Below are positions 52,867 to 63,408 of a DNA stretch of 64,000 bases, in pieces (the stretch's first letter is position 1; each line of letters begins with the position of its first letter). The stretch comes from Pyrocephalus nanus (taxonomy: Eukaryota > Chordata > Aves > Passeriformes > Tyrannidae): NCBI GenBank assembly GCA_038380795.1, contig CM076260.1, forward strand, positions 32,274,634 through 32,338,633. Reading direction: 5' to 3'. The position numbers and the translations under genes are program-made. The notes under the pieces were generated by a model, which saw only the letters and a list, made by a program, of their open reading frames with translations, had not been told where the DNA came from and searched no databases.

Positions 52867-54000
52867 TCAGCCTGTGCATCGGAAACGTATGAGTTTGTGA
52901 AAAGCTTGTTTGAAGTCTTCGTTAGACATAGTATAGATGACGGGGTTGATGAGGGAGTTGAGATATCCAAGCCACGTGAAAAAGTCAAAGATGGCCATGT
53001 GGAACCAGCAAGCGTCCTTGCAAATAGGCAACACCAGGCTGATGATGAAAAAAGGCAGCCAACAGACGATGAAGGCTCCTAAAATAATCCCTAAAGTCTT
53101 TGTAGCTTTCCGCTCTCTAGCGGCCGTCAGCTTCTTTTTCTCCAGCAGGGCATCCGAGACCTTCACCTTCACCTGGTTCATGTACACGGGGGAGCCCGTT
53201 TCGCTGGATCCCTCGGGAGCCTTGGAGTTTATGGACGTGACGGAGGAGGTCGACCCTGGGGAGTCCGTGATTAACTGAGCCCGCGTTAGTCTTTTACCTG
53301 CTTTCTTTGGCGTCTGCTTCAAAATCCGCGACCTGGCTTCCACGTAGATCCTCCCGTAGAGGGCTATCAGAAGCAGAGTGGGGAAGTAGAAGGCTCCTAC
53401 CGTGGAGTACACGGTGTAGAGGACGTGGTCCGTGTTCACCACACAGTGAGAGACCTCCTCAGCCTTCGCCTGCCGCCAAAACAAAGGGGGCATGGAGATG
53501 CAGATGGAGAAGATCCATACCAGTGCGATCATGCCCGCTGCCCGCTTGGGAGTCCGTTTCGTGGAGTACTCGACGGCGTCGGTGATCGCCCAGTAGCGGT
53601 CCAGGGCGATGACACAGAGGTGCAGGATGGACGCCGTGCAACAGGTGATGTCCGAGGACAGCCAGATATCGCAGACTATCTGACCCAGCTTCCACTTGCC
53701 GGTCACAGTGTACACGGTGCTGATGGGCATGACGAGGATGGAGACAAGGAGGTCGGTGACGGCCAACGAGGCGATCAGATAGTTGGCCGGCGTGTGGAGT
53801 TTCCTCGTCTGGTAGACCGTGGCGATGACAAAGGCGTTGGAGAGCACCGTGGCCAGGGTGAGCAGCGCCAGGACGACGGCGAGCACGATCTTCCCGGAGA
53901 GGGGGGTGGCATCTTGGTAGATCACTTCCTCGGCGCTACAGTTTTGGTAAGAGTCGTTGGCGGACACCAGCTGCGCCCGGCAGGGGCCGGTCGGCTCCAT
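52867..54000 (-). CDS. HTR1B: 5-hydroxytryptamine (serotonin) receptor 1B, complete, single exon
   Basis: A rhodopsin-class GPCR that couples serotonin to Gi/o and lowers cAMP; in vertebrates it acts largely as a presynaptic autoreceptor and heteroreceptor. The 377-residue protein is intronless, like mammalian HTR1B (390 residues in human), with a shorter N-terminus. Seen directly: N-glycosylation sites N15 and N20; seven hydrophobic segments; Asp83 in TM2; the C110-C186 disulfide pair; amine-binding Asp117 in TM3; DRY at 134-136; Ser199/Thr200/Ala203 in TM5; CWLPFF at 313-318; Thr342 in TM7; NPVIY at 352-356; Cys375, a likely palmitoylation site. The third loop reads as HTR1B ('[20 protein letters not shown]'), not HTR1D. 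Start: ATG at 53998-54000 has G at -3 and G at +4. Stop is TGA at 52867-52869. No disruption is visible. Confidence 0.98.
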   Translation of the reverse strand: MEPTGPCRAQLVSANDSYQNCSAEEVIYQDATPLSGKIVLAVVLALLTLATVLSNAFVIATVYQTRKLHTPANYLIASLAVTDLLVSILVMPISTVYTVTGKWKLGQIVCDIWLSSDITCCTASILHLCVIALDRYWAITDAVEYSTKRTPKRAAGMIALVWIFSICISMPPLFWRQAKAEEVSHCVVNTDHVLYTVYSTVGAFYFPTLLLIALYGRIYVEARSRILKQTPKKAGKRLTRAQLITDSPGSTSSVTSINSKAPEGSSETGSPVYMNQVKVKVSDALLEKKKLTAARERKATKTLGIILGAFIVCWLPFFIISLVLPICKDACWFHMAIFDFFTWLGYLNSLINPVIYTMSNEDFKQAFHKLIRFRCTG

Positions 54001-54057
54001 CCCTCCGCGGCCGCCGCCCCCGCAGACGGCGGGACTCGGCGCGGCACGGCGGGGCCG

Positions 54058-54102
54058 CTACCCCGGCAGGACCCCGTCGGCGCCGGGGGAGGGCTGCAGC
54101 AT
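54058..54102 (-). other. Upstream ORF of 14 codons, nearest to the HTR1B start
   Basis: ATG at 54100-54102 (minus strand), 14 codons, TAG at 54058-54060, 57 nt before the HTR1B ATG. It is the uORF most likely to be present whatever the transcription start. Translation is not shown. Confidence 0.4.
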
Positions 54103-54172
54103 CCCCGCGCCGGCACCACCTCCCGCCCGCTTGCCCGCCCTTCCGGGAGCACCGAGCGGGCTCCGCGGAGCC

Positions 54173-54571
54173 TCACTCCCCACGGGCGAGGGAGCAGGGC
54201 AAACCGGGTGCCAGGCGTGCCCGCTCGCCCCGCCAGCTCATCGCTCCGCCGCCTGCCCGCGGAGCGACGCGAGCCCCAGACATGGGGCTCCCGCCCCGGC
54301 CGCCCCTAAGCGCAGCCCCGCCGCCCGCGGCTCCACACCGTGTCTCGACGGGCGCAGCGGCGGCGCCGCATGCCCGCGGGCGGCGGCCTCGTCCCCCGGG
54401 CTGCGGGCGCGACGGCGGGGGCTGCGAGGGCAGCGGAGCCGCCCCGCCGGGCCGTGCCTTCACACGCAGCCCGCCGCAGCAAGTTTGCAGCCACCGCCGC
54501 GGGCACGGGAGGAGCAGGAGGAGGAGGAAGAGGAGGGTCCGCGGGAGGCAGAGCGGGAGACCACCTCCCAT
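54173..54571 (-). other. Upstream ORF of 132 codons with hydrophobic N-terminus
   Basis: ATG at 54569-54571 on the minus strand in strong context (G at -3 and +4), ending with TGA at 54173-54175. Residues 13-22 are almost all Leu, resembling a signal peptide core. However, this comes from a GAG/GGA-rich plus-strand run (about 54509-54538) and may be composition only. The rest is Gly, Arg, Pro and Ala, as expected of GC-rich DNA. No homology recognised. Confidence 0.25.
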
Positions 54572-54672
54572 TGCGCCCCGCCGCGGGCCATGCTGCCGGG
54601 GCCCGGCCTCCGCCCAGCGCCGGCAGCCGCGGGCAGGGGCCGGTGTGAGGGAGCGGCGAGCAGCCACCGCCC

Positions 54673-54680
54673 CTTATATA
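54673..54680 (-). promoter_or_regulatory. HTR1B: TATA box of the HTR1B promoter
   Basis: On the minus strand the sequence reads CTATATAAGGGGCGG. This is a consensus TATATAAG directly followed by a GC-box-like GGGGCGG. It lies 673 bp upstream of the HTR1B ATG inside the densest part of the CpG island, the only good TATA box there. The predicted start of transcription is about 54640-54650. Confidence 0.55.
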
Positions 54681-55335
54681 GCGGGCGGCGCGGCTCCGCC
54701 AGCACCGAGCAACCGGTGCTGCTGCCGGGCGGGCTGCCCGCGGAGGAGGAGCTGCCGTCGCCTCCCTCCGCCCTCCCTCCCGCACCCACCAGCCGTCCGA
54801 CCGGGAGGGATGCCCAGCCCGGCCCGGCTCCGCGCACCGCTCCACCGCTGTCCCCCGCCCCTGTCCGTGCAGGCGTCGGGAGGAGCCCGGGCTCGCTCCC
54901 CGCCCCACCGGGGCGCAGCCCCTCTTCGTCCATCCCGCCTAGGCGTGCTGTGGCGGTTGGGGGGTTGCGGGTGCCCCTTGGTCCTGCGGTTGTCCCCATC
55001 CCTCTTTGCACCGTGCCCTCTACGCCGCGGGGCTGGGCGATGCCGGGCTTCTCGGAGTCTGTACTGCCCGCCGCCCCGTCCCTCGGCGGGCGGCATGTGT
55101 CGCCGGAGCTGGGCGTGCGGGAGGGGCCGGGGCGACCAGGACGGTGCGGGACAGGGGCACAGCCGGAGCGGGCCGGCAGCTCGGGTTCCCCGCCCTACCC
55201 CGAGGGGGTGCGCAGCGCGGCGAGTTCCGCTGCTGTGAGTACGCGTCCTACCGCATCACACGCCTGCTTTACACTTATTGTAATCCCGTGCCTTCTGGCC
55301 TCTGCCTTTCTTATCCCTCGCCCCCTCCCCCCGCC

Positions 55336-55362
55336 TTTTTTTTTTTTTTTTTTTTTTTTTTT
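55336..55362. repeat. Poly-T tract
   Basis: Twenty-seven T residues at the right edge of the CpG island, preceded by a C-rich run. Confidence 0.97.
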
Positions 55363-58300
55363 CCCTGATGTGCTTGGAAAGGCACACCCGCGGTTGAGCA
55401 GCCCTGATGTGCCCCGCAGGTTTCTTCAGCGGTCGGGAGGCGGGGGCAGGAGGAGCAGCGGGAGTAGTTCACGTTTGTCCAGGTCCCGCAGCTCCTGCCA
55501 GTGTTTGTTCTCCGCAGCCGCAGGAAAGTTTTATACACAAAGGGAAGTGTGATCTTGCTTTTTGCTGGGTCAAGGCAATTCCAAGCTCGGTGAAATGTCT
55601 ATGCCCCAGTGGGAGTAAATCTCCCAAAGATGCCACGATAAAGCCAGTGAAGAGGAGGCAAGGCTTTTTAGTCTGCAGGCACGTTTGTTCACATATGCTG
55701 TTGTTACCTGCCTAAGCTCCCTGCAAGCTCTCAACACTTCTCTCTTGGATATCTGCTTCTGACTGAATTCCTCTGTCACGGAAAGGCAAGCAGTCTCTCT
55801 GAGGCCCCGTTCTTTCTGGGCTATGCTCAGCACCACACAGGGACAGGCACTGCAGTGTTCTGCCTGGGACATAGAGCTTATGGGCAGGGTGAGAAACCTC
55901 CGTGCCCTGCTGGTAAACCTTGAACAAGAGGAACTGGCACGCCTAAGGGGATGCAGATCAAGGAAAGACAGCGAAAGTAGGCTGGAGAGAATCCATTGTA
56001 GTCCAGGGGATGAGGAAACTGTAGGAAGAGAAACATTTAACTGAAGAAGAGCCAGGGCTGCACAGTAGTATGGGAAAGCCAGAGCCCTGCAGAAACAGCC
56101 CCTTCTCCCTATTCCAGTACAGGGCAAGATGCCCTGATCTTGGGATGGGCTAAGCACCCTCAGGCCTCCTGAGATCAAAAAGCAGTGATGGTTCTTGAGA
56201 TTTTGTAAAATCAGTTCCAGATCTTTCTCAAGAAGTGAGGTAGGGGGAGGATTGTCTTGGATTAATGAAAGTGTGGCAGTCAAGATTTGCCTACATTCAC
56301 TGAACTGACAGGAAGATAAAATGTCAGTGAGCCTTTCTGTTTTCCCAAAAGGGCTTTGGAGAGTGTTTGGTTTGTTTCCATGTTTTTATTTGTGGTGCCT
56401 CCTTGTGTTGAAGCAGGCACCACTTCCTTGAGGTTCCTGGTAACTGATAGAAGCCTCTGGGCTTTACTGCATTAAAAATAATAATACAGAGCTACCTACA
56501 TTCTTCTGATCACTTTGATAGGCAAAAATTTTATAATCCTGGTTTCTAATACAGTGTGGTCTTGCTTTCACTTCTGCTCGACATTTCTGGCTTAATTTAG
56601 TTGTGCTTAAGTTGGCAACTGCCCTCGAGCCTCTGTAGCTCAACATTCTTCCCAAATAGGGCTATGTATCTAAGAGTGATTTAAATTTAAAACACTAATA
56701 ATAACAAGAGAAAAACCTAGCCCTTTATTCAGTGTTGGAACAGCTTTCCTCTTGTGGAAAGGCTCTTACAAAATTATAGAGTCTCCAAGGGCAATGTTCT
56801 AGCTTTAGCCACTGCTGTCAGCCATGCTGTGTAATGTAGACAAGTATTATGTGAATGGCTTTGGCTACCCTACTAATGTCACTGTTTATCCTCATGATAA
56901 AATGTTTGTGTTCTGTGCACAGCTTTTGCTGTTGCCCTTCTCCAATATTAATTCTGGGTTATTATTCAGCAGTAATCATCATTCATTGCTTCTCTCTTTG
57001 TCTTGCCAAGAAGATGCTTTTTTCATCACTCATTTGTTTTTTTCTTGTGCTCACTGGTTTCTTATTTGTGTAGAACTACTGCGAGTGGTGAGAAAAATGT
57101 TCACCCAGGGCATGCCAGGTCTCACTGTAGTGACTTCACCTGGCTTCCCACCTGGTCTTCCTGGGCAGGTTCAGTAAGCATTCCCCATGCTTCTCTCCAG
57201 GGCTTCAGTCTCTGGCTAGGAACAGCTGCAGCAAGAAAGTAAAGCCAGCTTCCTAAACAGTGCTGCGTATCACTGCTGGAGGGGCATGCAGAAGACATGT
57301 CCCCACCCAGGCACTGGAACTGCTGCTTTCTTTAGGCTGTGCATGCTGGTTCCCAGGATTTGTGTCAGAACAAGAGGTGCTCAGGTTTTAAAAAATTGCT
57401 CTTCCTCTCTGCTCTGCCAGGCTGCATGCAGCCCCCTGTCACAACTCGACTCCCACAGGCCAAGGCTTGATGAAAGCAGGACCACGTTCTACTTAGATCA
57501 TCAATAAGTACTGGAGTCTTGGAGTGCTAGTCAGACACATATTGTAAATCATATGTATTACCACATGAACGATCATACCACACTGTTGTGCTGGCACCTG
57601 GAAGCTTGCATTTAATTGTTTATTTTCCCCTCTCCTAACTGGATCTGAAAAGATGCTTACGAGAAGAGATCCTATTTCCTGAAGCTTTTGGCTTCTGTGC
57701 AGAGGCAGGCATAAAATTAATTTCTTTCTGCTGGCATAAGACTGTTAATACTTCTTATATCCAGATTTTGATGTACTAAAATACCCAAATATAGAAACAG
57801 AAATGAAAACTGAGCCTATTACTGGTTTATTGCTTCAAGAACTGCCCATGTATGGCATAAATGTCTTATAAATAAATTAGAGAAGACAGACGCGTAGAAA
57901 CAAACTTAAGTACCAGAAAGGAAAAGTCCTCATCATAGAGTCAGATATGTCCTGGCCACAGATAATGTTGTGTGTGTTTTGTTATATTTGCACATGGGGC
58001 TCAGTGCACAATATAAACCTCACCTCTGCTCTTGACTCAGGTGGTAAGTTGTGTGTAATGACATCTGTAGCCTCCTGCACTTGTGATGAGATTCATACTC
58101 ATATTTTAAATAATGAAATTCCGAGTCCTTCTGTTAGCAAAGATAACCTTCACTATGTAAATCAACCTAGTGGTATTTTGTTGAGTTTGCCAACAGACAA
58201 ATAACACTAATTTATGTATGAAGTTTTTCAATGTTAACTTTGAAATACAGCTAAGGCCGTTTAAATGCCATCACTTTTAAGTCACTAGTCAAAATAAAAT

Positions 58301-61129
58301 CACCCAGCTTGAGTTACTGAAATTTAATTATAAGGAACAGCAGGGCCTAGTTTTGATTTTTACTTGAAGGACCCAGAAAAAGAAACACATGGGCTCAATA
58401 GGCACAAATACACACCGAGTTTCTAAACCCACACTGGTCAGTTGCTGAAAAATGTACTCAGATATCCTCCAAAGAGCATTCAATTATCCTAACTAGGCAG
58501 CTGAGCTCAAGAAAAAACCTAACCACCCTCCAGTCCTCCCTTAAACTGTCTCTAGGTTTTTATCCCCAGACACTGCACTCATCCTCACACATTTCAGTTC
58601 ATGGAGGCAGAAGTTGAAGTTGGTGACTGTCCTCATTCCGTGTATCATGTAGATACATGGCATTTGCTCTTTAACAATGTTCCTGGAGATACTCCACAGG
58701 AATCTGTTAATACTGCCCTCTCCTTCCACACTGCCCATAATTCTCATGCTTTACTACAATTGACTTGTCTGAAAAGGGCTGCTGGCTTCTTGGTTTTGTG
58801 GTTTCTGTCTGAGGCTCCTGGAGCCTCTAATTCACACTAAAATCAGTGCAAATGCTTGTTTTTCTGCCACAGGATCTGGATCCATGATCATCCCTCCAGT
58901 TCAGGCTGTCTCCATTTATATACCTGAAAGGATTTTAACCTACAGGCTATAATATGGGTGGATTATAACCCACCCATATCTGTTATCAAATATATGCAGA
59001 TCCACTGGGGAATGACTTGTAGGGAATAGCCATGACAGTACAACATAAAGGTACAGCTGTGTACCAACCAGGACTAAATGTCAGTGACATAACCTTTAGC
59101 ACCTGCTCATCAGGGAGGCAAAGGACACTGCATTTAGACTCTGTAGGGATTCAAATGAAAAAAGATCTCATATTCTGTGCTCAGATCTGCCAGAAGATAA
59201 ATCCTCCACTCTCAGATATGGACCTATATCAGGTTTAAAGCTTTGTCCCACTTCAGTATGTTCAAATCTTTGTCTGCATTAGAGGATGGAATCTGTAAGG
59301 GTCTCCTTTCATAATCTGGGGTTGATTTCAAAGGGGTTCCAACTATCAAGTTTTCAGAAACAAAACACTGAATTTTCTGTCTGAAAACATTTTAAAGCAA
59401 CAAGCTACTAATGCACAAAGCTTACTGGAAACTTTTGCAGTGCAGTGAATCACTGTAAAGAAGTAAAAATGCTGAAAATTAGGAATCAAGTCTTCGTGTG
59501 AAATCAGCATGTCAACATTGATTTAAGGGGAGCTGCAAAGATTTCTTCCTACTAAAGATCTAGTTCTTTTGCATGGCTAATTAATATTTATCTAGGAAAG
59601 AAGGTAACATATGCTAAGCCCACTGCCACTATTTATAAGACTAGAGTCTTTGTTCCCGGAGGTAATCAGAAGCTAGGAGCTTTTGCTGGCATGCAGATTT
59701 GGGCTGCTAATTTAATAAAATGCATCATCCATTAATTTGAGTCCTTTAAGGATGTTTACTAGTTGACAGTTTCTTTTGCAGTATGAGACTTAATTGCAAA
59801 ATTTAATTGTCTGTTCTGCTTAGCAAGAGGGTTAGATAGAGATGCTTCGTACAACATGCAGAAATTCAGGAACAGAAGTAATTTTGAAAGCCACAAAGAT
59901 CTTGTAAGCCTATTTTCATCAGCAGAATTGGGCAGCAAGACTAAAGCAGAAGTGAGAGGCCATGGCATCATGCAAATACCAGAGCTTTGCAAGGTCAGGA
60001 ACTCCTTTGAGGGATTTGAGATATGTACAGTTATTCTCAGCAGCATTTTACAAAGCAGTGCACAGTTGAAGATCTTATTCTGGTGACAAGGGACAATTTC
60101 TGTAAACCAACTAAATCAAATATAATCTGGTCTTGGGGTGAAGCTGTTATTAAACTGTTGGTCTAGATGTTGCCAAGTGTGAAATCCACTCTGCTAAAGA
60201 ATAATTGGGCTGGCATAAGCCATCAGTATCCACCAGTGGTCTATGTGTAGCTCTTTGGGGAAGAAAACAAAGACTCTGAGAATCAAAAGGCCTTGAAGAT
60301 GTAAGTAAATAAAATTGTGACACTTTAAGCTTCTGCCAAACACAAGGCAGTTGTATGTCCCACTGCTTGGATGCAGAATGTGTCTCATCTGACTTTTCTC
60401 AAAGTAATCAAGTAGAACTACAGAGCCAGAATCAGCAGCCCAGATCAGAATTGACTCAATGATTTAGGGCAGCTGTAGTCAATGCCATTGAAGTATGGCA
60501 ACTGTCAATATTTTAGTATTTTTCTTATTTCCCAATCTTTTCATTTTCCAAAGATTGTTTAACTGACAAGTCTAATAGAAGTGTGTAAAAGTGTATATCT
60601 TGATGTCTTGAGAATAAGAGTGTTTATTGGAGAAGGGGATACTTAGCTGTAAAACATAGATGTGATCTCTATTTAGAAAGGTATGTTTTACTTTTCACTA
60701 CAGGAAGGAGTCAGTCTTAAAGGATTCAGATGTCAAGTAGAACATAGATAGAGGCCCAGATAGAGGTTTTCAGGTGATCTTAAAAATATCTTGGCTTCTG
60801 AGTGTAGACTTTAAAATGCTAATGGATTAAAAAAGATTGAGATGGACTTTTTTGCCAGATGGTCATATCTGTTTTTGTGGAAGCAGAATCAGATAATTTT
60901 AATTTGTAGCTTTTATATTTCAATTGTGAATTTCATGGGTTTCCCTTTCTTTCCTTGGGAAGATCTTGCAGTATCCCTTCCCCAGTCCTTACTCTCCTCA
61001 TAGTTCCATCTCTACACTCCAGGAGCTCTGCAAAGCTACATGAGTGCACAGTTCACCTCTTTAAGAGGAAGTTAAGGCTTCCAAACCAAAGCAGTCTTCT
61101 TACCAATTACTATAAAATATGCATCTATT
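55363..61129. other. Intergenic, no gene firmly seen
   Basis: Mostly AT-rich. At 55570-56283 the minus strand is open for 714 nt, but its first ATG is only at 55872. A 73-codon plus-strand frame with a real ATG overlaps it at 55823-56044 and is rich in Arg, Glu and Leu. Neither was recognised. The remainder shows only short, random-looking frames. Confidence 0.5.
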
Positions 61130-61175
61130 GTTTTGTTGTTGTTGTTTTTGTTTTGTTTTGTTTAAAAAAAAAAAA
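61130..61175. repeat. TTG/TTTTG low-complexity tract followed by poly-A
   Basis: Units of TTG and TTTTG run to 61163, then twelve A residues to 61175. Confidence 0.9.
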
Positions 61176-61639
61176 AGAATCTGAAGCTCTCTCTGGGTTT
61201 CCTTGGCTTTCTCATCACTCTGAAGCATTCTTTTGACTTGGCCCAGATTCCCTGCATCCCCTTCATTTATGACTTTTCATCCTAGTGATGAACTTTCTCC
61301 CTCTCACTTCCAAGCTGCCTTCTCCATGTCTTGCTCCTGCAGAGGGCACACATCTGCATGGCAGCCTGACCTTCTGTTCTCCCACACTGCTCACTCTCCT
61401 ATCCTTGGGAAGCTGGAGGGAGAACATCCTCCAAGACCCACAGCCTCTCTCATGTTTAAAACAGAGCACTAAATCATAGGGGATTTCTACATTTCAAAAC
61501 CCTAAGCCCCATCTGGGAGAGTCTAGAAAATACAAAGGTGAAGTTATCTTATTGCCCAAGTTGCCCTTTCTCAAGAGTGGTGTGGAGCTAGGCAGGTTTA
61601 GCAGCTAAAACTATCATCCTGGTTTCTATAATGTTTCAG

Positions 61640-62260
61640 TTACTTTTTTCTGACCTTGGAAGCTGCACTATACTTACACAAATGCTACCACACAGTTCCA
61701 TACCTGGTGTTGTGGCCATGACCCTCTTCTCTCTTCATCCCTTCTTTGTACAATCCTTTCCTTATCTCACTCCTCCATTAATACCTCACCAACAAGCACA
61801 TTTTCTTTACACAACTTTCAAAGCCTTTGGTAGTTTATCCGTTTCTCATCACATATTCAGGTTAATTACTGCCTCCCACTAGCCTCTGATGTTGGCCCCT
61901 CCCAGAGTATTACTCAATTTTAGTCAAACATCTTCATGCCTTCTCAGGCTTGAGACAAGCTTCCTATAGCTGGCGCAGATACCCTGATTATGTCACTTAA
62001 ACATCCTCCCTTGCTGTGATGCCTACAAAACACACTTTGCAAGAGTCAGACTATTGATAAAACTATGACTGCTACCTGTTATTCTTCCTGGTAGTATTTT
62101 GTTTGCTGATGTTTTCCCACCTGTGTGCCTCAACCAGTGCTAATCCTAGACTGTAATTCTTTAGAACAGAGACTTTGTATTTGTTGTAAGTGCTTATAGA
62201 ACTATGAAAATAGCTTTGAGGGTCCTGATTCTGGGCTTTGAGTAGCTTGCTATAAAATCT
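61640..62260 (+). mobile_element. Possible ancient LINE 3' end
   Basis: The best part is 62148-62260. It aligns by eye with an old amniote LINE tail of the form 'AGACTGTAAGCTCTTTGGGGCAGGGAC', a Ttg-rich stretch, then 'GGGTCCTG' and 'TAGG-GCTAC'. Here 'agactgtaattctttagaac' begins at 62148 and 'gagggtcctgattc' falls near 62218. Upstream DNA to about 61640 is pyrimidine-rich on the plus strand, as in such LINE ends. The boundary and family are uncertain. Confidence 0.3.
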
Positions 62261-62345
62261 TTCTCTGTCAATAGTAACTGTTAATGACATCTCTTGTGTT
62301 GTTTTTCATCTGTACAGTTCAGAAATCACTGTCAAGATCCAAGAA

Positions 62346-63408
62346 TGATAAGAGACATACCCTTTGCAACTGGACTCCAAGTGCCCACCAAAGCTGCTTA
62401 TCACTCCCCTTCTCAGCTGGGCAGGGGAGAGAAAATACAACGAAATGCTTGTGGGTAGAGATAAAGGCAGGGAGAAATCACTCACCAGTTACAGTCACAG
62501 GCAAAACAGACTCAGCTTGGGAAAATTAGTTTAATTTATTGCAAATCAAATCAGAGTAGGGTAATGAGAAATAAAAGCAAATTTTTATAAACCTCCCCAC
62601 CACTCCTCCCTTCTTCCTAGGCACAACTTCACTCTTAATTTCTCTACCTTTTGCCTTTAAACAACTGAGGGGGATAGAGAACAGGGGCTGCAATCTGTTC
62701 ATCACACATTGCCTCTGCCCCTGCTACCTCCTCAGGGGAGGTTTACTCACACTCTTCCCCTGATCTGGTGTGGACTCCAACACGAGTCCTTTCTATGGGC
62801 TGCAGTTCTTCATGAACTGCTCCAGCCTGGGTCCCTTCCATGGGGTGCAGTCCTTCAGGAACAGACTGCTCCAGCGTGTGTCCCTCACAGGGTCACAAGT
62901 GCTGCCAGCAAACGTGTTCCAGCATGGGCTTCTCTGTTTACAGATCCACAGGTCCTGCCAGGAGCCTGTTCCTGCATGGGCTTCCCATGGGGTCACAGCC
63001 TCCTTTGGCTGCATCAACCTGCTCCAGCATGGGGTCCTCCAGGAGCTGCAGCTGGATATCTGCTCCACAGTGGCACTCCATGGGTCACAACCTCTGCTCT
63101 GGCATCTGGAGCACCTGCATCCCCTCCTTCTTCACTGATCTGGAAGTATGTCGGATTGTTACATGAATTCTCAACCCTCTCTTTCTGCTACAGTTGCAGG
63201 TACAAGAGGTTGTTTTTTCTCCCTTCCTAAGTAGGGTATTCCAGAGGCACTGCCGCAATCACTGTTGGGCTCTGTCTTGGGTGAGTCTGTCTCAGAGCTA
63301 GCTGGCATTTTCTCCGTTGGATATAGAATAAGCTTCTAACACCTTCTTATAGAAGCCCCCACTGTAGCCCCCTATGCTACCAAAACCTTGCCGTGCAAAC
63401 CATATACA
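62346..63408 (-). mobile_element. Solo LTR of an avian endogenous retrovirus
   Basis: On the minus strand this block starts TGTATATGG at 63408 and runs about 1.06 kb. Its centre (62790-63120) contains degenerate tandem units of the kind 'CTCCAGC-TGGG-TCC' and 'GGGGTCACAG-CCTCC'. On the minus strand AATAAA lies at 62535-62540, as expected for an LTR polyadenylation signal. From memory it matches an abundant LTR of neoavian birds; I do not give a family name. No flanking internal retroviral sequence is seen, so it is probably a solo LTR left by recombination. The inner 3' boundary at 62346 is approximate and no target-site duplication is evident. The 173-, 122- and 108-codon plus-strand frames over it are not genes. 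Confidence 0.8.
62535..62540 (-). terminator. Polyadenylation signal of the LTR
   Basis: AATAAA on the minus strand, about 190 bp before the LTR's 3' end, within the conserved block 'gcaataaattaaac'. Confidence 0.6.

Larger units (their letters stand above)
54001..54645 (-). promoter_or_regulatory. HTR1B: Candidate HTR1B 5' untranslated leader, rich in upstream ATGs
   Basis: If transcription starts about 30 bp after the TATA box, the leader is about 645 nt and very GC-rich. It would contain six upstream ATGs, opening five short frames, all closing before the main start: 54460-54591 (43 codons), 54173-54571 (132 codons), 54306-54371 (21 codons), 54173-54283 and 54173-54241 (nested in the 132-codon frame), and 54058-54102 (14 codons). 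The start context at 54591 (A at -3, G at +4) and 54571 (G at -3, G at +4) is strong. A leader intron or a start site further downstream would remove some of these; neither can be excluded. Confidence 0.45.
52000..55320. promoter_or_regulatory. CpG island spanning HTR1B
   Basis: GC content and CpG frequency rise sharply near 52000 and fall after about 55320, contrasting with AT-rich flanks. The densest part is 53990-55240, the HTR1B leader and upstream promoter region. The coding sequence is also GC-rich. Many long overlapping frames on both strands reflect the scarcity of AT-rich stop codons, not extra genes. Confidence 0.9.

Noticed and set aside
52867..54000. Assignment as HTR1D, which also has 377 residues in human
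   Set aside because: The third intracellular loop, the start of the second intracellular loop and the C-terminus match HTR1B.
53922..54176. 84-codon minus-strand frame overlapping the HTR1B start as an overlapping uORF
   Set aside because: Its first codon is GTG (54174-54176); there is no ATG, so it is not a credible overlapping uORF.
55236..55241. GTGAGT as splice donor of a plus-strand first exon at the island edge
   Set aside because: The preceding bases CT do not fit a donor, and no downstream acceptor or coding exon was found.
53425..55552. Long plus-strand frames of 294, 531 and 318 codons over and beside HTR1B
   Set aside because: They lie opposite the HTR1B coding sequence or in the GC-rich island, where stop codons are rare. 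Content is low-complexity Arg, Pro, Ala and Gly without domains.
62709..63230. 173-codon plus-strand frame with repeated Trp/Leu/Pro motifs
   Set aside because: It is antisense translation of the tandem units in the solo LTR.
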